From: Aplidium turbinatum
Lineage: Eukaryota; Chordata; Ascidiacea; Aplousobranchia; Polyclinidae
NCBI GenBank assembly: GCA_918807975.1
Contig: OU964918.1
Coordinates: 7,254,001 to 7,318,000, forward strand
DNA: 64,000 bases
Direction of reading: 5' to 3'
Both the position numbers and the translations under genes were made by a program. This document shows positions 11,270 through 22,536 of this stretch, piece by piece. Below the pieces are notes generated by a model. It was not told the DNA's origin. It made no database searches and saw only the letters and a program-made list of their open reading frames with translations. Numbering within the stretch: position 1 is the stretch's first letter; each line of letters begins with the position of its first letter.

Positions 11270-11700
11270 TCATGACTTCAAGGTGTTGACGTAATTCGTT
11301 CTGTTCAGAATGTTGGCTCCTGTAATAATAGGAATGCTCCTTGACAGGAGCTGAACAAATTCTTCAACATCAAAATGTTTGTTTACTCCACGAACAACGT
11401 ATACTGCCAGCTCAGCTGCAGGCCTATCTGTTGTGTCTGTGCTTTCATGTATCACCATTGAGAGGAACTATAGATTTATAATAACTTTTTTGCTAGATTT
11501 TACATTCTCAGGTATCTCTTCTTTTCGTTGAGTTACGGTTCTTGCTGAAAGACTTATTATCTGAAAAATAGTTTTTACATATTTTCTCTGGACATAATTA
11601 TGTTTGCGATAACATTCATCATACATATAATATACTTCTTTATCCAAATTCGGCATCAGTAAACGATTTTTTGTCTTTTGCTTTTAATTGTAGCTACCTT
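11270..11700 (-). pseudogene. hAT transposase fragment (GTF2IRD2/ZBED-like type)
   Basis: Two minus-strand frames (11656-11468 and 11458-11270) give IFQIISLSARTVTQRKEEI then, after an interruption, ESTDTTDRPAAELAVYVVRG and FDVEEFVQLLSRSIP. The S-x-x-T-x-x-R-R/K and (D/E)-ESTD-x-x-D-x-A-x-L blocks in this order are the hallmark of hAT transposases related to GTF2IRD2 and ZBED5, around the first catalytic acidic residue. The fragment is about 125 codons against the usual 500-600; no C-terminal dimerisation region is visible before the element ends at 11170. Confidence 0.7.
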
Positions 11701-12319
11701 GTAGCTAGCAAAATAATTTTATGATTCATTGGTTTTCCTTTGCTTTGTAACAAAGAAATTTGCTGTTTTAAGCTATTTTTGAGTAGATTAAGTTCGCCGT
11801 TCCTTGTTTGACGCATTAACTTGGAAAAAATATTATGTTTTGTATCATAATGGCGCCGACTTTTCAAAAAACCTTGGGGGGCGAGAAAGGTGATGACGTC
11901 ATAACCATAACGCTATTTTGCTCAATTAAAATAGTGTTTGAAGTTTGATTAAGCTTAGTGTCTTGTTTATATTGGCACATAGGATTTATTAGAACTGCTG
12001 CTTGAAACGATTAGTTTTACGCATGCAGTAGCCTACGTCTAGTAAAAATTTTGATTATGTTAGCTCATAATTGGAACAGTTGCAAAACAAGCCGTTTCAT
12101 TTCCTTTTCGTGGGAGTGAATAACAACGATCAAGACAGTGAAGTTATATATTACGAAATAAAACGCAAAAAAATCACGATCTCAAGCAGAGTGGAAACCC
12201 GCTATGAGTTTTATTAGCTTCGTTTTGCTAATTACTTACCTTCAAAGCGTTAACAACGGGGTCATTTCATTATAATTCATCCAGGCCATGGAACCATAAA
12301 ATTTATAATTGTCCCGTTT

Positions 12320-13293
12320 CAGGCCTCGAAATTCGTTTTTGCTGACGGCGGACAAACGTGTCCGGTCTGAGCAGCTATCTCGGCGGACAAATTAAGTTTC
12401 ACGGCGGACACACCAGTTTTAGCGTCGATCGTCATGCTTAACACTTTATCTTGATAATTCTTCGCCATTTGGGAACTATAGCTGCGGATTAGAAGGCTTT
12501 AATTTCAGCGAAGTCATTCTGAAAGGCTTTCACCAGACCAACGACGAGCGCTTGAGAGTCAAAGCGCCGTGTAGCTGCTTAATACGCCGCATAACTGATT
12601 AACTTCCACCGAACGAGGTTGTGTGACTTCTTGCGTCACAATGCTCTGGGCACAAGTGGGAAAATTTCTGCACTAACTCTACTATTTTCTGCTGTGCAAA
12701 GTTTTACAAGGCTTTTTCCGTTAGGTTTATTTTTGCGTGTCAAGTGAGCGAAAGTGAATTTTCCCAGGGCCTTTTCTTAGTGTAATACCCAAAGTTAACA
12801 AATTTTGCTGCATCTTGCTGTAATAGCCTACTCGTATAATCTAATTTTGTAACCAACTTTGCCTTATCAATATTACTCGGAGATCAAAGCCAGACATTGT
12901 GACGTAAGACTTGAACTAAGTTGCACGTGCTTAGTGTGGAAGTACTGGTACTCCCATCGATTCTTAGCGAAGAATTCACCTTTGTTACGCTGGTTCAATG
13001 TCAGGAAGAAGAAAAATGTCATCAATAGCTGAAGCAACATAAAAACCGAAAGTTTTCCTGCTTGAATGGAAGCTAAGGGATACAGCATTCACATTTTCCA
13101 GATGCGCGCTAGAATGCACGGGAAATTGTATTTTCGCAACACTTGTTAATCGTGCTATGCAATGACAATTTGTATCGCTCCTGTGTTATTTCTCGGCGGA
13201 CAAATATGACCGATCTAGATGGTACTTCCCGCGGACATCACATGCTGTGACGGCGGACATGTCCGCGGTGTCCGCCGTGAATTTCGAGGCCTG
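12320..13293. mobile_element. Non-autonomous hAT-like element with CGGCGGACA subterminal repeats
   Basis: The termini CAGGCCTCGAAATTC and GAATTTCGAGGCCTG are inverted repeats; flanks share CCGTTT (12314-12319, 13294-13299). The mirror site in the other arm of the fold-back element is uninterrupted. Subterminal sequence is dense in CGGCGGACA or its complement (about four copies left, four right, including GTCCGCGGTGTCCGCCG), likely transposase-binding repeats. No coding capacity was seen. Confidence 0.8.
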
Positions 13294-14711
13294 CCGTTTT
13301 TTCACAGTTCAAAATGCTTGAAATTCTGAGTTATTGGGCACAAATTTTGTCAAAATTGGTCGAGCGGTTTTTGTTTTATCGCTATTTTAATGTTTGACCA
13401 CCAGGTGGCGATTTTTTTAATGAGTCGCATTAAAATGCTCATATCTTGGGACCTAGTTGCCCAATCTTCATAAAATTGGTATCTATCCCCCCATTTTCAG
13501 GGGTGGGCTTTCCAAAAATGAAGGTTAAAATGAGCTAGGAGTTATACTTTTTGTGATATAAACATTTGTAGTGCTTCGATAGCATGGCCGATTTCACCAT
13601 GCGGCCACACATTTTTTTCAAAATTTTTTTGATTATTATTATTAGCATAGATGTTATATTCCAAAAATATCTTTTAAATCACTTACAATTCACAACCTCA
13701 TAATAAAAATTGTGCACAAAAATGCAGAATTTTTAAAATAGTCAAAAACATTGGATTTTATTTTTTTTGGAATTTTGAGATAAGACTTTAGATTTCATTA
13801 CCACTACTTGTATTACAACTATTTTATGAGCAGAACTGTAGTCAAGCCTTTTTCTCAATACTAATATTGACGTAGATAACTGACTCCTATTCCAATAATT
13901 CCACTTTAATCACTTACAATTTATCAGCCCATACTGGGTGGTCCGCCCCTCCCCCCCTTACTACGCCACTGTATGTCAAGCAAAGAATAGTACAGTAGTA
14001 TAATACACTATTACACAAAGTGAAGGAGTCAAGACACAAAGATGAAGGAGTTTAATACAAGGATGTAATGAGCTTGTCCGATGTGGGACATAATTATATC
14101 ATTTTCCAAACATGTCTCGCTGCTACTGGTAGGACAGTGCGCATAGTACAATTGTGTTACTTTAATTTGTCAGAAGTTACATTAAAGAACAGCGACAGTC
14201 TTAATGGTAAAGTGAGCTATATGCAACAATCTAAGAAATACATAACAATCTGAGAAAGAAAGTACATTGCAAAATAAAGTCACACTATTCTGACGATATA
14301 ACTACAAGTCTATACACTTCTGCTATCATTTCTGAAATGGAATATATATATAGGCTTTGTCTGCACTGATCATTGTAAAATTACATACATACATCATTGT
14401 AAGATTATTAATGCCAAGAAGTGTACGAAACATTAAAGATAGTTTTAAGTGACTTTCTGCAATAAAATACAATTAAAAAGGATTCAATAAAGTAAACCTA
14501 TAGTTTTGCATGCATAACTAGTGCATCCCATTTTGCATTTAACATTATGTGACACTGGACAAAATATGCTCACTGCAGAGCCATTACAACATGTGAGGGG
14601 CAACAATCGGAATGAATAAAAAGGCAAGAACATGGGCCGCCATGCATGTAAATAAACCGACAACCACGGTTTCTACCATGTAGCTAAACATGTGAGAGGC
14701 AACATAAATCA

Positions 14712-15179
14712 CTAGACAATTGAACACCGGTTGTCATGCATGCGAATAAACTTTAAACCACGGTTTCTAGCATGTACACTGTACAGCAACCAAGGACTGT
14801 CCAAAATCATCATGATTGAAGAAATGTGCATGTAACACATATCTTCATGGCCAGGCCAATTGAAAGATGGAGAGGGGCCACAAGGATGCATAAAATTGAC
14901 CAGAACATCATTCTTTTCTTTGTCCACAATTTCAACAAGCCCAACCCACCACTGTCCGTCATAAACACATGCTACATAAGACATGACACTTACATCTTGG
15001 ATGTTTATCATTGGGGCTGCATCAAAGAAACAATGTGTGCCAGCAAATTGTGAATCATCTGATACGCGCTTAAAACTGAAAGAACCATTACAACTTGAAC
15101 TGAAGTAATGGTATCTACGAGTACCAGGCACAGTGCTTCCACGCTGGAATCTTTGTTCAAGAGTGGTCATTCTTTGCAC
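14712..15179 (-). CDS. Transposon-encoded protein with a WWVG...FMHP domain
   Basis: An open frame of 155 residues, starting MQRMTTLEQRFQRGSTVPG, ends near the axis of the 7.1-kb fold-back element. Residues about 67-130 hold YVACVYDGQWWVGLVEIVD, then DVLVNFMHPCGPSPSFNWP and EDMCYMHISSI. From memory, this small domain (YDxxWWxGxV, FMHPxGP, FxWP, DxCxxP/H) is common in unannotated transposon-linked proteins of cnidarians, aphids and other invertebrates. Its function is unknown; the SH3/Tudor-like spacing of aromatics is only a guess. The frame is intact over its length. A degenerate mirror of its C-terminal end lies at about 15410-15480, as expected from the palindrome. Whether it is expressed cannot be told. 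Confidence 0.55.
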   Translation of the reverse strand: MQRMTTLEQRFQRGSTVPGTRRYHYFSSSCNGSFSFKRVSDDSQFAGTHCFFDAAPMINIQDVSVMSYVACVYDGQWWVGLVEIVDKEKNDVLVNFMHPCGPSPSFNWPGHEDMCYMHISSIMMILDSPWLLYSVHARNRGLKFIRMHDNRCSIV

Positions 15180-16739
15180 AACTCATAGTAAATCTCCATG
15201 TGACGGGATTGATGGAGTAGTAAAAAGGAAGCTGGGTAACGAAAGTCTAGACAGACCAACTGCTAACCAAATTTTGACTGCTGCAGCTGCCTATCAATAC
15301 TGCTCTGAAGCTGTAACAAGTGTAACTTTCTTCTATATAAAAGCTGAGGAACTGGTGCCAGTAAGAAATACAGTAAAAATACAGTAAGATTCCAGCGTGG
15401 AAGCACTGTGCCTGGTCCTGAATTTCTTCAATCCTGATGATTTTGGACAGTCCTTCCACTACAACTGGTAGAATATACACATTTTCGGCTCCAAACATGG
15501 AAACTGTGAATCGTCGCTTTATTTGCATTCAAGATGAGCATTGATTAGCTTCTATTATGTTGGGTTTGATTGCCTGAAATTGCTGTCTAGGTCTTGACTA
15601 ATGTTACAATAATGGCATGCTGTTCTATGTGTCCAAGTGTGCAACAACCTTTGTTCATTTATGTTGTATTTATATTTTTGCTTCCTCTCACAATGCTTAG
15701 TTACTGTACATGCTAGAAACTGTGGTTTGCCGTTTATTCGCATGCATGACAACCGGTGTTCAATTGTATAGTAATTTATGCTGCCTCTCACATGTTTAGC
15801 TACATGGTAGAAACCGTGGTTGTCGGTTTATTTACATGCATGGCGGCCCTTGTTCTTGTCTTTTTATTCATTCCGATTGTTGCCCCTCACATGTTGTATT
15901 GTTGTAATGGCTCTGCAGTGAGCATATTTTGTCCAGTGTCACATAATGTTAAATGCAAAATGGGATGCACTAGTTATGCATGCAAAACTATAGGTTTACT
16001 TTATTGAATCCTTTTTAATTGTATTTTATTGCAGAAAGTCACTTAAAACTATCTTTAATGTTTCATACACTTCTTGGCACTAATAATCTTACAATGATGT
16101 ATGTATGTAATTTTACAATGATCAGTGCAGACAAAGCCTATATATATATTCCAATTCAGAAATGATAGCAGAAGTGTATAGACTTGTAGTTATATCGTCA
16201 GAATAGTGTGACTTTATTTTGCAATGTTATGTACCGGTGGGGTGTTGTACAATGTACATTAGGGTGGCTCTTATTTGGCAAAAAATGAAAAAAATTTGAA
16301 TTTTGTGCGAGACACCCGTTTAAAAGGTGAGGTTGTCAGAAAAAATAACTCCTGCAAAAAATTTTTGAATTTGAAATTGATTTAGAGGTGGCCCTCCCCC
16401 CCAAAAGTTTTGCGCCCTTCTCCAAAATACCAAATCTGCATATCTCAAAAACTGCTTGAGCTAGAGATACGGTTTTTGTGTCAAAAGATGCAGAAAGCAT
16501 GATTTCCTATCTGCTTTCTGAACAGTGATTGCGTCTATCTTGAATAGAAAAGCAGTTATTTAGAAAAAACCTGTTTTCGGTATTCTAGCACAAAACAGTG
16601 CTAAACAAGTATTGTGGCCCAAGCTATTCAATAAACAAAGTTCATAAGCTAACCTGTAAAACTGGTAAAGCAATAAACGAAATAAGTATTCCTAAACTTT
16701 TATGCATTCATGCATAGCTAAAATGCCGTATTTTGTCAT

Positions 16740-17330
16740 ATTCCTTGGAGAAACTCCTGAGCGTGGAATCCGCTTTCAAGCTTCTGAGGTGCTATGCATC
16801 GCACTTGTTGGATGGCGAAGGCGATTTATGCAAAAAGCTTGGTCTGCATTTATGGTATCTGTCCTAAGAAATGTGGACAAGCCTTGTTTGACTCTCGATT
16901 GTCTGTGGAAAGTAAAAAGCTAATGGTGGCAACCATGTTAGATGAAACAGGAGAACGTCCACCAAGGAGACCAAGCATCAAAGTAGATGCGTTTCTTAGC
17001 AATAAGGGTCTAGAACAGTATTGCACCTCTAATTCAAAATGGCTTGGGGTGAAGATGAAGCAATAATTATTATACTTTCAAAGGATCCTGCTCATTGGAC
17101 TGAAGATGGTGCATTTATTCAAGCTTTACACATGGCGAAGGGACTTTCAGTAGTCAATGACAGAGCAGAGAGAGGAGTTGCTCTAAGTCTAATCCAGGAT
17201 TTTAACAAAATCTTAACTGAAGATGAGTACCAACTTCAGTTTCTTTTGCAAGTTGTTACTGTACACAGAAAACTGCTTCCGAATTCCAAGAACAATATTG
17301 TCGATTCTTCTTCGTTTAAACCTTCTTTGT
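16740..17330 (+). pseudogene. Transposase C-terminal fragment (copy 2)
   Basis: Overlapping + frames read FQASEVLCIALVGWRR / AMHRTCWMAKAIY, then QALFDSRLSVESKKLMVATM, KVDAFLSNKGLEQYC, GLSVVNDRAERGVALSLIQD and DEYQLQFLLQVVTVHRK. Frame changes near 16790-16870 and again near 17040 show it is broken. Compared with copy 1 it lacks a few codons around the LWYLSEE block but otherwise aligns along its length. Same unnamed family as 405-1160. Confidence 0.75.
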
Positions 17331-17359
17331 TACTCCAGGGGTCAAGGGCTCTGTCTTTT

Positions 17360-18040
17360 ACCCCCCTTGGGCAGTGGCGATGCGGTTTAGATGCTTGAAC
17401 AGGTGTCGAGCAGCAATCCTTTGATTCGTCCATTGATTCGTCATCCAGTTCAAGCAGACCACGCACACCATTTGGCGAAGTTACAGATAGTGTGGTCTGT
17501 AGTTTGTTCGTCTTTGCCACACTCACAGATTGCGAATGCAGCCATCCCCCATTTGTGCATGTTGGAGCGGAATAGTCTTACTCCAGTAGCCCAGTACTCA
17601 GGCGGTTGAGCCGCACCAGGCTTTCCTTGGCGAATTATGCATTCCGGTTGGATGGGGGCTGGTGTCGGAGATACAACTTTAGAGTCTTGAGGAGTTTTTC
17701 TTCCACTCTGAGCTCCACTTGTTGTCCTCCCAGGTAGCCGCGCTGATGGATTGGTCTTCAGCGGTTTTCATCAGGAGTTGTGCGTCACATACAAATGGGT
17801 GTCTCGATTTCAGTTGCCGAGGATGCTCGATTGCTCGCTCACAGACTCGTAGAGACTTGAGTGGAGCAAGTGGTTGGGGTTCGTAGTGCGGCGAGAAAGA
17901 GACAGGACGGCTTCTTCGTGACGAAACTCAGCTGGTTGGTTGCCTGCAAGGACAGGGAAATTGTCCGATGGTGTAGGTCGCAGGCATCCTGCCATGACAC
18001 GCAAGGCAATATATAAAATATTGTCGATAATATCGCTTCT
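17360..18040 (-). mobile_element. LINE 3' fragment inside copy 2
   Basis: Minus-strand frames show RVMAGCLRPTPSDNFPVLAG, NQPAEFRHEEAVLSLSRRTT and, after interruptions, GVRGLLELDDESMDESKDCC. It matches the fragment in copy 1 end to end, including the junctions with transposon sequence. Confidence 0.8.
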
Positions 18041-19987
18041 TGCAGTACTGACCAGAATTACATTTTGAAATGAATATCGTTACCAGTGTTCCCTCTAAGG
18101 TGCAAAAATTAAGACAAAAAAACGAAATTTTGTAGACGGTTTCGTGGTCACAAAAAAGGTTGTAAAAATCAAGATTTGGTCAAATGCGTTTTTTCTAAAT
18201 AACTGCTTTTCTACTCAAGATAGATGCATTCAATGTTCAGAAAGCAGATAGAAAACCATGCTTTCTGCATCTTTTAACACAAAAACCGTATCTCTAGTTC
18301 AAGTGGTTTTCGAGATACGCAGATTTGGTATTTCGAGGGAGGGCACAGAACTTTAGGGGGAGAGGGCCACCTCTAAATCAACTTCAAATTTAAAAAAAAT
18401 TTGCAAGAGTTATTTTTTCTGACAACCTCACCATTTGAAAGGGTGTCCCAAGCAAAATTCAAAAACTCAATTTTAAGAGCCACCCTAATGTACATACTTG
18501 CTCAGATTGTTGCATATAGCTCACTTTACTGCTAAGACTGTTGCTGTTCTTTAATGTAACTTCTGACAAATCAAAGTAACGCAATTGTACTATGCACACT
18601 GTCCTACCAGTAGCAGCGAGACATGTTTAGAAAATGATATAATTATGTCCCACATCGGACAAGCTCATTACATCCTTTCGATGTATTAAACTCCTTCATC
18701 TATATGTCTTGACTCCTTCACTTTGTGTAATAATGTATTATACAACTATTCTTTGCTTGACATACAGTGACGTAATAAGGGGGGAGGGGGAAGACGGACC
18801 GCCCAGTATGGGCTGATGAAAAAAATCAAAATCCAATGTTTTTGACTATTTTAAAAATTCTGCATTTTTGTGCACAATTTTTATTATGAGGTTGTGAATT
18901 GTAAGTGATTTAAAAGATATTTTTGGAATATAACATCTATGCTAATAATAATGATAAAAAAAATTTTGAAAAAAATGTGTGGCCGCATGGTGAAATCGGC
19001 CATGTTATCGAAGCACTACAAATGTTTATATCACAAAAAGTAAAACTCCTAGCTCATTTTCACTTTCATTTTTGAAATGCCCACCCCTGAAAATGGGGGA
19101 TAGATACCAATTTTATGAAGATTGGGCAACTAGGTCCCAAGATATGAGCATTTTTATGCGACTCATTAAAAAAATCGCCACCTGGTGGTCAAACATTAAA
19201 ATAGCAATAAAACAAAAACCGCTCAACCAATTTTGACAAAATTTGTGCCAAATAACTCAGATTTTCAAGCATTTTAAACTGAGAAAAAATGGGACAATTC
19301 TAAATTCTATGGTTCCAAAATTTCAATTTTCTGGATGAATTATAATGAAATGACCCAACGGCGAAGTGTTTTCTCTTATGTTTTTTATCTAAAGTCTTTT
19401 ATCGAATCCCGTATATACTCGAGTATAGGTCGAGATGTTCACAAGTGATTTTCATCTCACAAAGACAGGTTCATGGTTCAACTTATACACGGGACAAGCT
19501 CGGCAGTTTTCAAAATGAACACATTTTTGCTGTGGCAAAATCATTGCCAACGTAGATTACGTAGTGTGCAATGGCGTCGATGGAATTAAAAGTTTTGAAT
19601 ACGATAATTTGCAGTGACTCAAACTTAATTTTCAAATGTAATGATTTCTATCAGTTTTAAACTTTATGCACTTGTTGAGCAATATGCAAAGCTCACAAGA
19701 CAAAACAGAAAGAGCTGCTTTAAGAAATCGATTTTTTTATTTTTGCGTGTAGGATATAATCGTTCTAATAATGTAGCCTAACATTCCATGATCGTGGAAG
19801 TCGATGTTAAACCTTAGCGGCTGCATAAAACAATGATGTCAGGTTAGTTAGGTGATAATAGCGCTAAGAGACGTTGTTTAATGCAAGCAATATCTGCAAC
19901 CAAGTTAAACACCTTTTCTTTTATCGGTTTTCGATTTAATTCTCACACATCGTGAAAAAAACAATGCGTTCTGTTGAATCATAATTG

Positions 19988-20216
19988 TCGGCCGCTTTCG
20001 TTCGGACATGCACAAGTGGGGCCTGGCTCCTTCATCAGAATGCGAGTGTGGTGCCACGGAGCAGACAGCAGACCATGTCATCCACCACTGCCTAACCCAC
20101 CGGCCTCCACACGGTGCGCATGGTCTGAGAATCCTGGACGACGAGACTGCTGAGTGGCTGAAGACTTCCTGCCCTCCAATCTAGCCTGGAAAGATCGCTC
20201 ATACTCCATCATCATC
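19988..20216 (+). mobile_element. Short 5'-truncated LINE with 10-bp target duplication
   Basis: Flanked by ATCATAATTG (19978-19987, 20217-20226). The 229 bp encode the last part of the LINE ORF: FRSDMHKWGLAPSSECECGA, EQTADHVIHHCLTHRPPHG and a stop after LKTSCPPI, then a short 3' UTR with GCTCATAC and a (TCA)n tail. It lies in hAT sequence right of the fold-back element. Confidence 0.85.
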
Positions 20217-20326
20217 ATCATAATTGATCTCACAGCGGGAAGACCTCGTTGAAAATAGCGCGTCTAATTTAGCTGGTTTACTTAATATCGCAGTGAATAG
20301 TTACGTGACTATTCCAGCAGCGTAAG

Positions 20327-20584
20327 TTACTCTACCTTCTGCTTTGAAATTTCCATACCGTATGAGAAAGCCATGCGATCAGCTGCTGTTTTGCGGGCAA
20401 GAGCAACGTAGGCTATATTTCGCTTTCGGCATTCTTTAAGTCTGTTTAAATGATCTAAATCTCTTTCGCGAAGTGTTTTATCTTTGAAACACCACTTGTA
20501 ATAACCATTTTTGTTGCCCCTCAACCATAAATTTACGGGGGGCGCCGGCCCCCCTGGAAGTCGGCGCGTATGGTTTTGCATCAT
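20327..20584 (-). other. Unrecognised 85-codon ORF inside the hAT element
   Basis: Minus-strand open frame starting MMQNHTRRLPGGPAPPVNLW and containing the basic, polar stretch LNRLKECRKRN. I do not recognise it. It lies in the 5' part of the hAT element relative to the transposase strand, and a GGGGGGCGCCGGCCCCCC inverted tract at about 20540 raises the chance that it is partly a miniature-element end. It may be a chance frame. Confidence 0.2.
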
Positions 20585-20839
20585 AATGGCACTTTATGTT
20601 GAATTCCTTGTTTACAGAAACGTTGTTAATCAAACTGTGGGCCTTCCAAAGTATTAATAAAAAAATACTTGTTCTTTCAATCTTCCATTCGATTATAATA
20701 TACCACTGGCCGGATCATATAATACTATATATAATACATATAATATATATCATAATTTGTAAAAGGGCTGGGCTGCAGCCGGATGATTCTCCTTGGCCAG
20801 CCAGACTCGGCCCGTGGGTTGCCGACCCCTGCTGTAACT

Positions 20840-22536
20840 TGTAAGTGCATGCGTACTCAATGTATATATATTCGGATCTTACTAGCACATTCATACTCAT
20901 TGAGTCTGAAAGTTCGGGCTTCTGCACATGAATTCTCATGACATCATGCCTCACAAAGCTGTCATTCCTTCCATTTTGACCGGAAGGTTTATGTTTGTTT
21001 CATCTTTTAAGTGCATACAGTGGCACACCGTTTCGGCCTCAGATAGTTAGTGAGTGCTGGGTGTTAGAATTTACTTTTGTTGTTGTTATTTTATGCATTT
21101 CATCTAAATTATCTAATTGTCATATTTATATATATAACAGGTAGAAGAAAGCTATTAACGTTGAGAATATTTGTGAGTTTGCTTTATTTGCTTATGTCGT
21201 ACAAAGCTGTTGCTTGGCTTAACCCTAACGGCAATGTTATCTACTTTTACTGTGCAAGTTTATTGAAAACTTAGTCATCACAATCGTTTTTTAAATTTTT
21301 TCTCTACCGCAATATATAATTAAAGTAGTTTTTTTCTTAAGATAAAAATTGTATGTGGTGCAAGTTTGACGCAAAACTGGCATGAAAAATTTATATCAGC
21401 TGAAATAGTTCTATATTATCTACCAAATGTATTGTGATGATAGAACGTTCTTCCTCGCTATCAGTACAAAGCTGGGTACTCACCAGAATAGCAATTGCGA
21501 TTCGCTAACCATATCAGTGTAGACTTTACGCTAGCCATTAAGACCATCCAATCAATTTTATGTTTCTCCAGAGCCGATTGTAGCATGAATCACAGCCATA
21601 GACTGTTCTTGTAAGTTTTCAGCCTTGTGCTGAATGTTCTCGCTTGCTGATTTTTTTTTTTTTTTAACAAAAGTTAGAATTAATTGCATTATTTTATGGT
21701 CTGGTGTGACAGGCTATGTGCCAAGTCCTAAGCACATATTTTTAGTTTCCACTTTCTAGATTTTTTTATAACAATGAGACAGATTTATAGTTTTCCCTAT
21801 TAAGCTTTTATGGCTTATTTCATTGACATTAGGAACAGTTGGAGCAACTGCTCTTGGAATCAATTTTTATTCAGAGATTTTATTGCGGTTAAGCATTTTC
21901 TGGTACTAATTGAAAAGTGTTTTATTTGTGCGTATAAATCACTATGCATTGTTCTGGGGTTATACCGATACTGTGTTATGTATGTACTGTACACTATATA
22001 TACAGTATAATATAATAGCCTTTAATTTGTTAGTGATCGTTGAGTTAATGTGATTAATAACAATGTTAAGCTAATTTATGCATGCATGCTGGTGGACTAT
22101 CAGGTGGCAATAAAAGCACAAGTTTTAAATCTAACATCGCAAGGTGTTGCAAATTAATATTTTGCTTTTGTTCAAATCAACCTGTCTGATTTATTGAGAG
22201 AAATTTAACATTTTATTTGTATATATATATATAATATATAGTTTATTATTTTTAAAATCGTAGGCTTGTCAAAGCTGTGTTGTAGAAAGTGTAATAATCC
22301 TCTTCCATTGATAATAGGGTCGGAGTTATGCATGAAATTAAACATGATGTAACTTCGGTGTCATGTTATTGCCTCATAATCTGGGATGTCATTGCCTCTG
22401 TACGTGCTCATTTAAATGTCAATTAAAACCCAACATGCAAAATGTCGTAATAAATACAGTGTTGCCACGTGGAAGGGACGCAAATGTGGAAATATAACTT
22501 GATAATCACAGTTTCAATAAATTTTTATTTGTCCAG
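20840..22536. other. Upstream flank or intron of SLC35C1; no exon recognised
   Basis: It contains AT microsatellite tracts (about 22218-22248), a poly-T run near 21650, and the hairpin repeat at 21440-21650. I searched for the N-terminal SLC35C1 exon (a YWV..ISMVFLNKYL-like segment) and did not find it here. Confidence 0.4.
21440..21650. repeat. Dispersed hairpin repeat, copy 1
   Basis: The block from GAACGTTCTTCC through GCGATTCGCTAACCAT and ACGCTAGCCATTAAGACCAT to about 21610 matches 39383-39555. The 3' part (CAGCCTTGTGCTGAATGTTC) is an inverted echo of its own start, so the copy can fold. No termini or target duplication were identified here. Confidence 0.7.

Larger units (their letters stand above)
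16260..18487 (+). mobile_element. DNA transposon, TAGGGTGG termini, 8-bp TSD (copy 2)
   Basis: Same family and internal layout as 1275-3565, in the opposite orientation: TAGGGTGG end, transposase C-terminus on +, LINE scrap on -, second TIR. It is flanked by the perfect 8-bp repeat ATGTACAT (16252-16259, 18488-18495). The two copies are highly similar over their full length, so one insertion is recent relative to the surrounding palindrome, whose arm it interrupts. Confidence 0.9.
12259..19356. mobile_element. Giant fold-back element, GGGTCATT termini, 7.1 kb with inserts
   Basis: The left end GGGTCATTTCATTATAATTC is mirrored at the right end, and the 4-bp direct repeat AACG flanks it (12255-12258, 19357-19360). 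The arms pair from the ends (12259-13980 with 18770-19356) inward through 13980-14820 with 15400-16250 and meet near 15280. The left arm carries a 974-bp hAT-like insert; the right arm carries the 2.2-kb TAGGGTGG transposon. Near the axis is a 155-residue ORF on the minus strand. Without inserts it is about 3.9 kb with arms near 1.8 kb. End sequence and duplication length match the 6690-10994 element. Confidence 0.8.
11170..20831 (-). mobile_element. hAT element expanded to 9.7 kb by nested insertions
   Basis: The left end CATGGGTCGGCAACC and right end GGTTGCCGACCCCTG are the classic hAT inverted termini, next to the TGGCCCG / CGAGCCAAAG subterminal words seen in many animal hATs. Flanking 8-mers CTGTCACC (11162-11169) and CTGTAACT (20832-20839) agree at six of eight bases, a decayed target duplication. 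A short hAT transposase remnant lies at 11270-11700 on the minus strand. Inside are the 7.1-kb fold-back element and a small LINE. Removing those leaves about 2.3 kb. It is the oldest layer of the pile. Confidence 0.75.
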
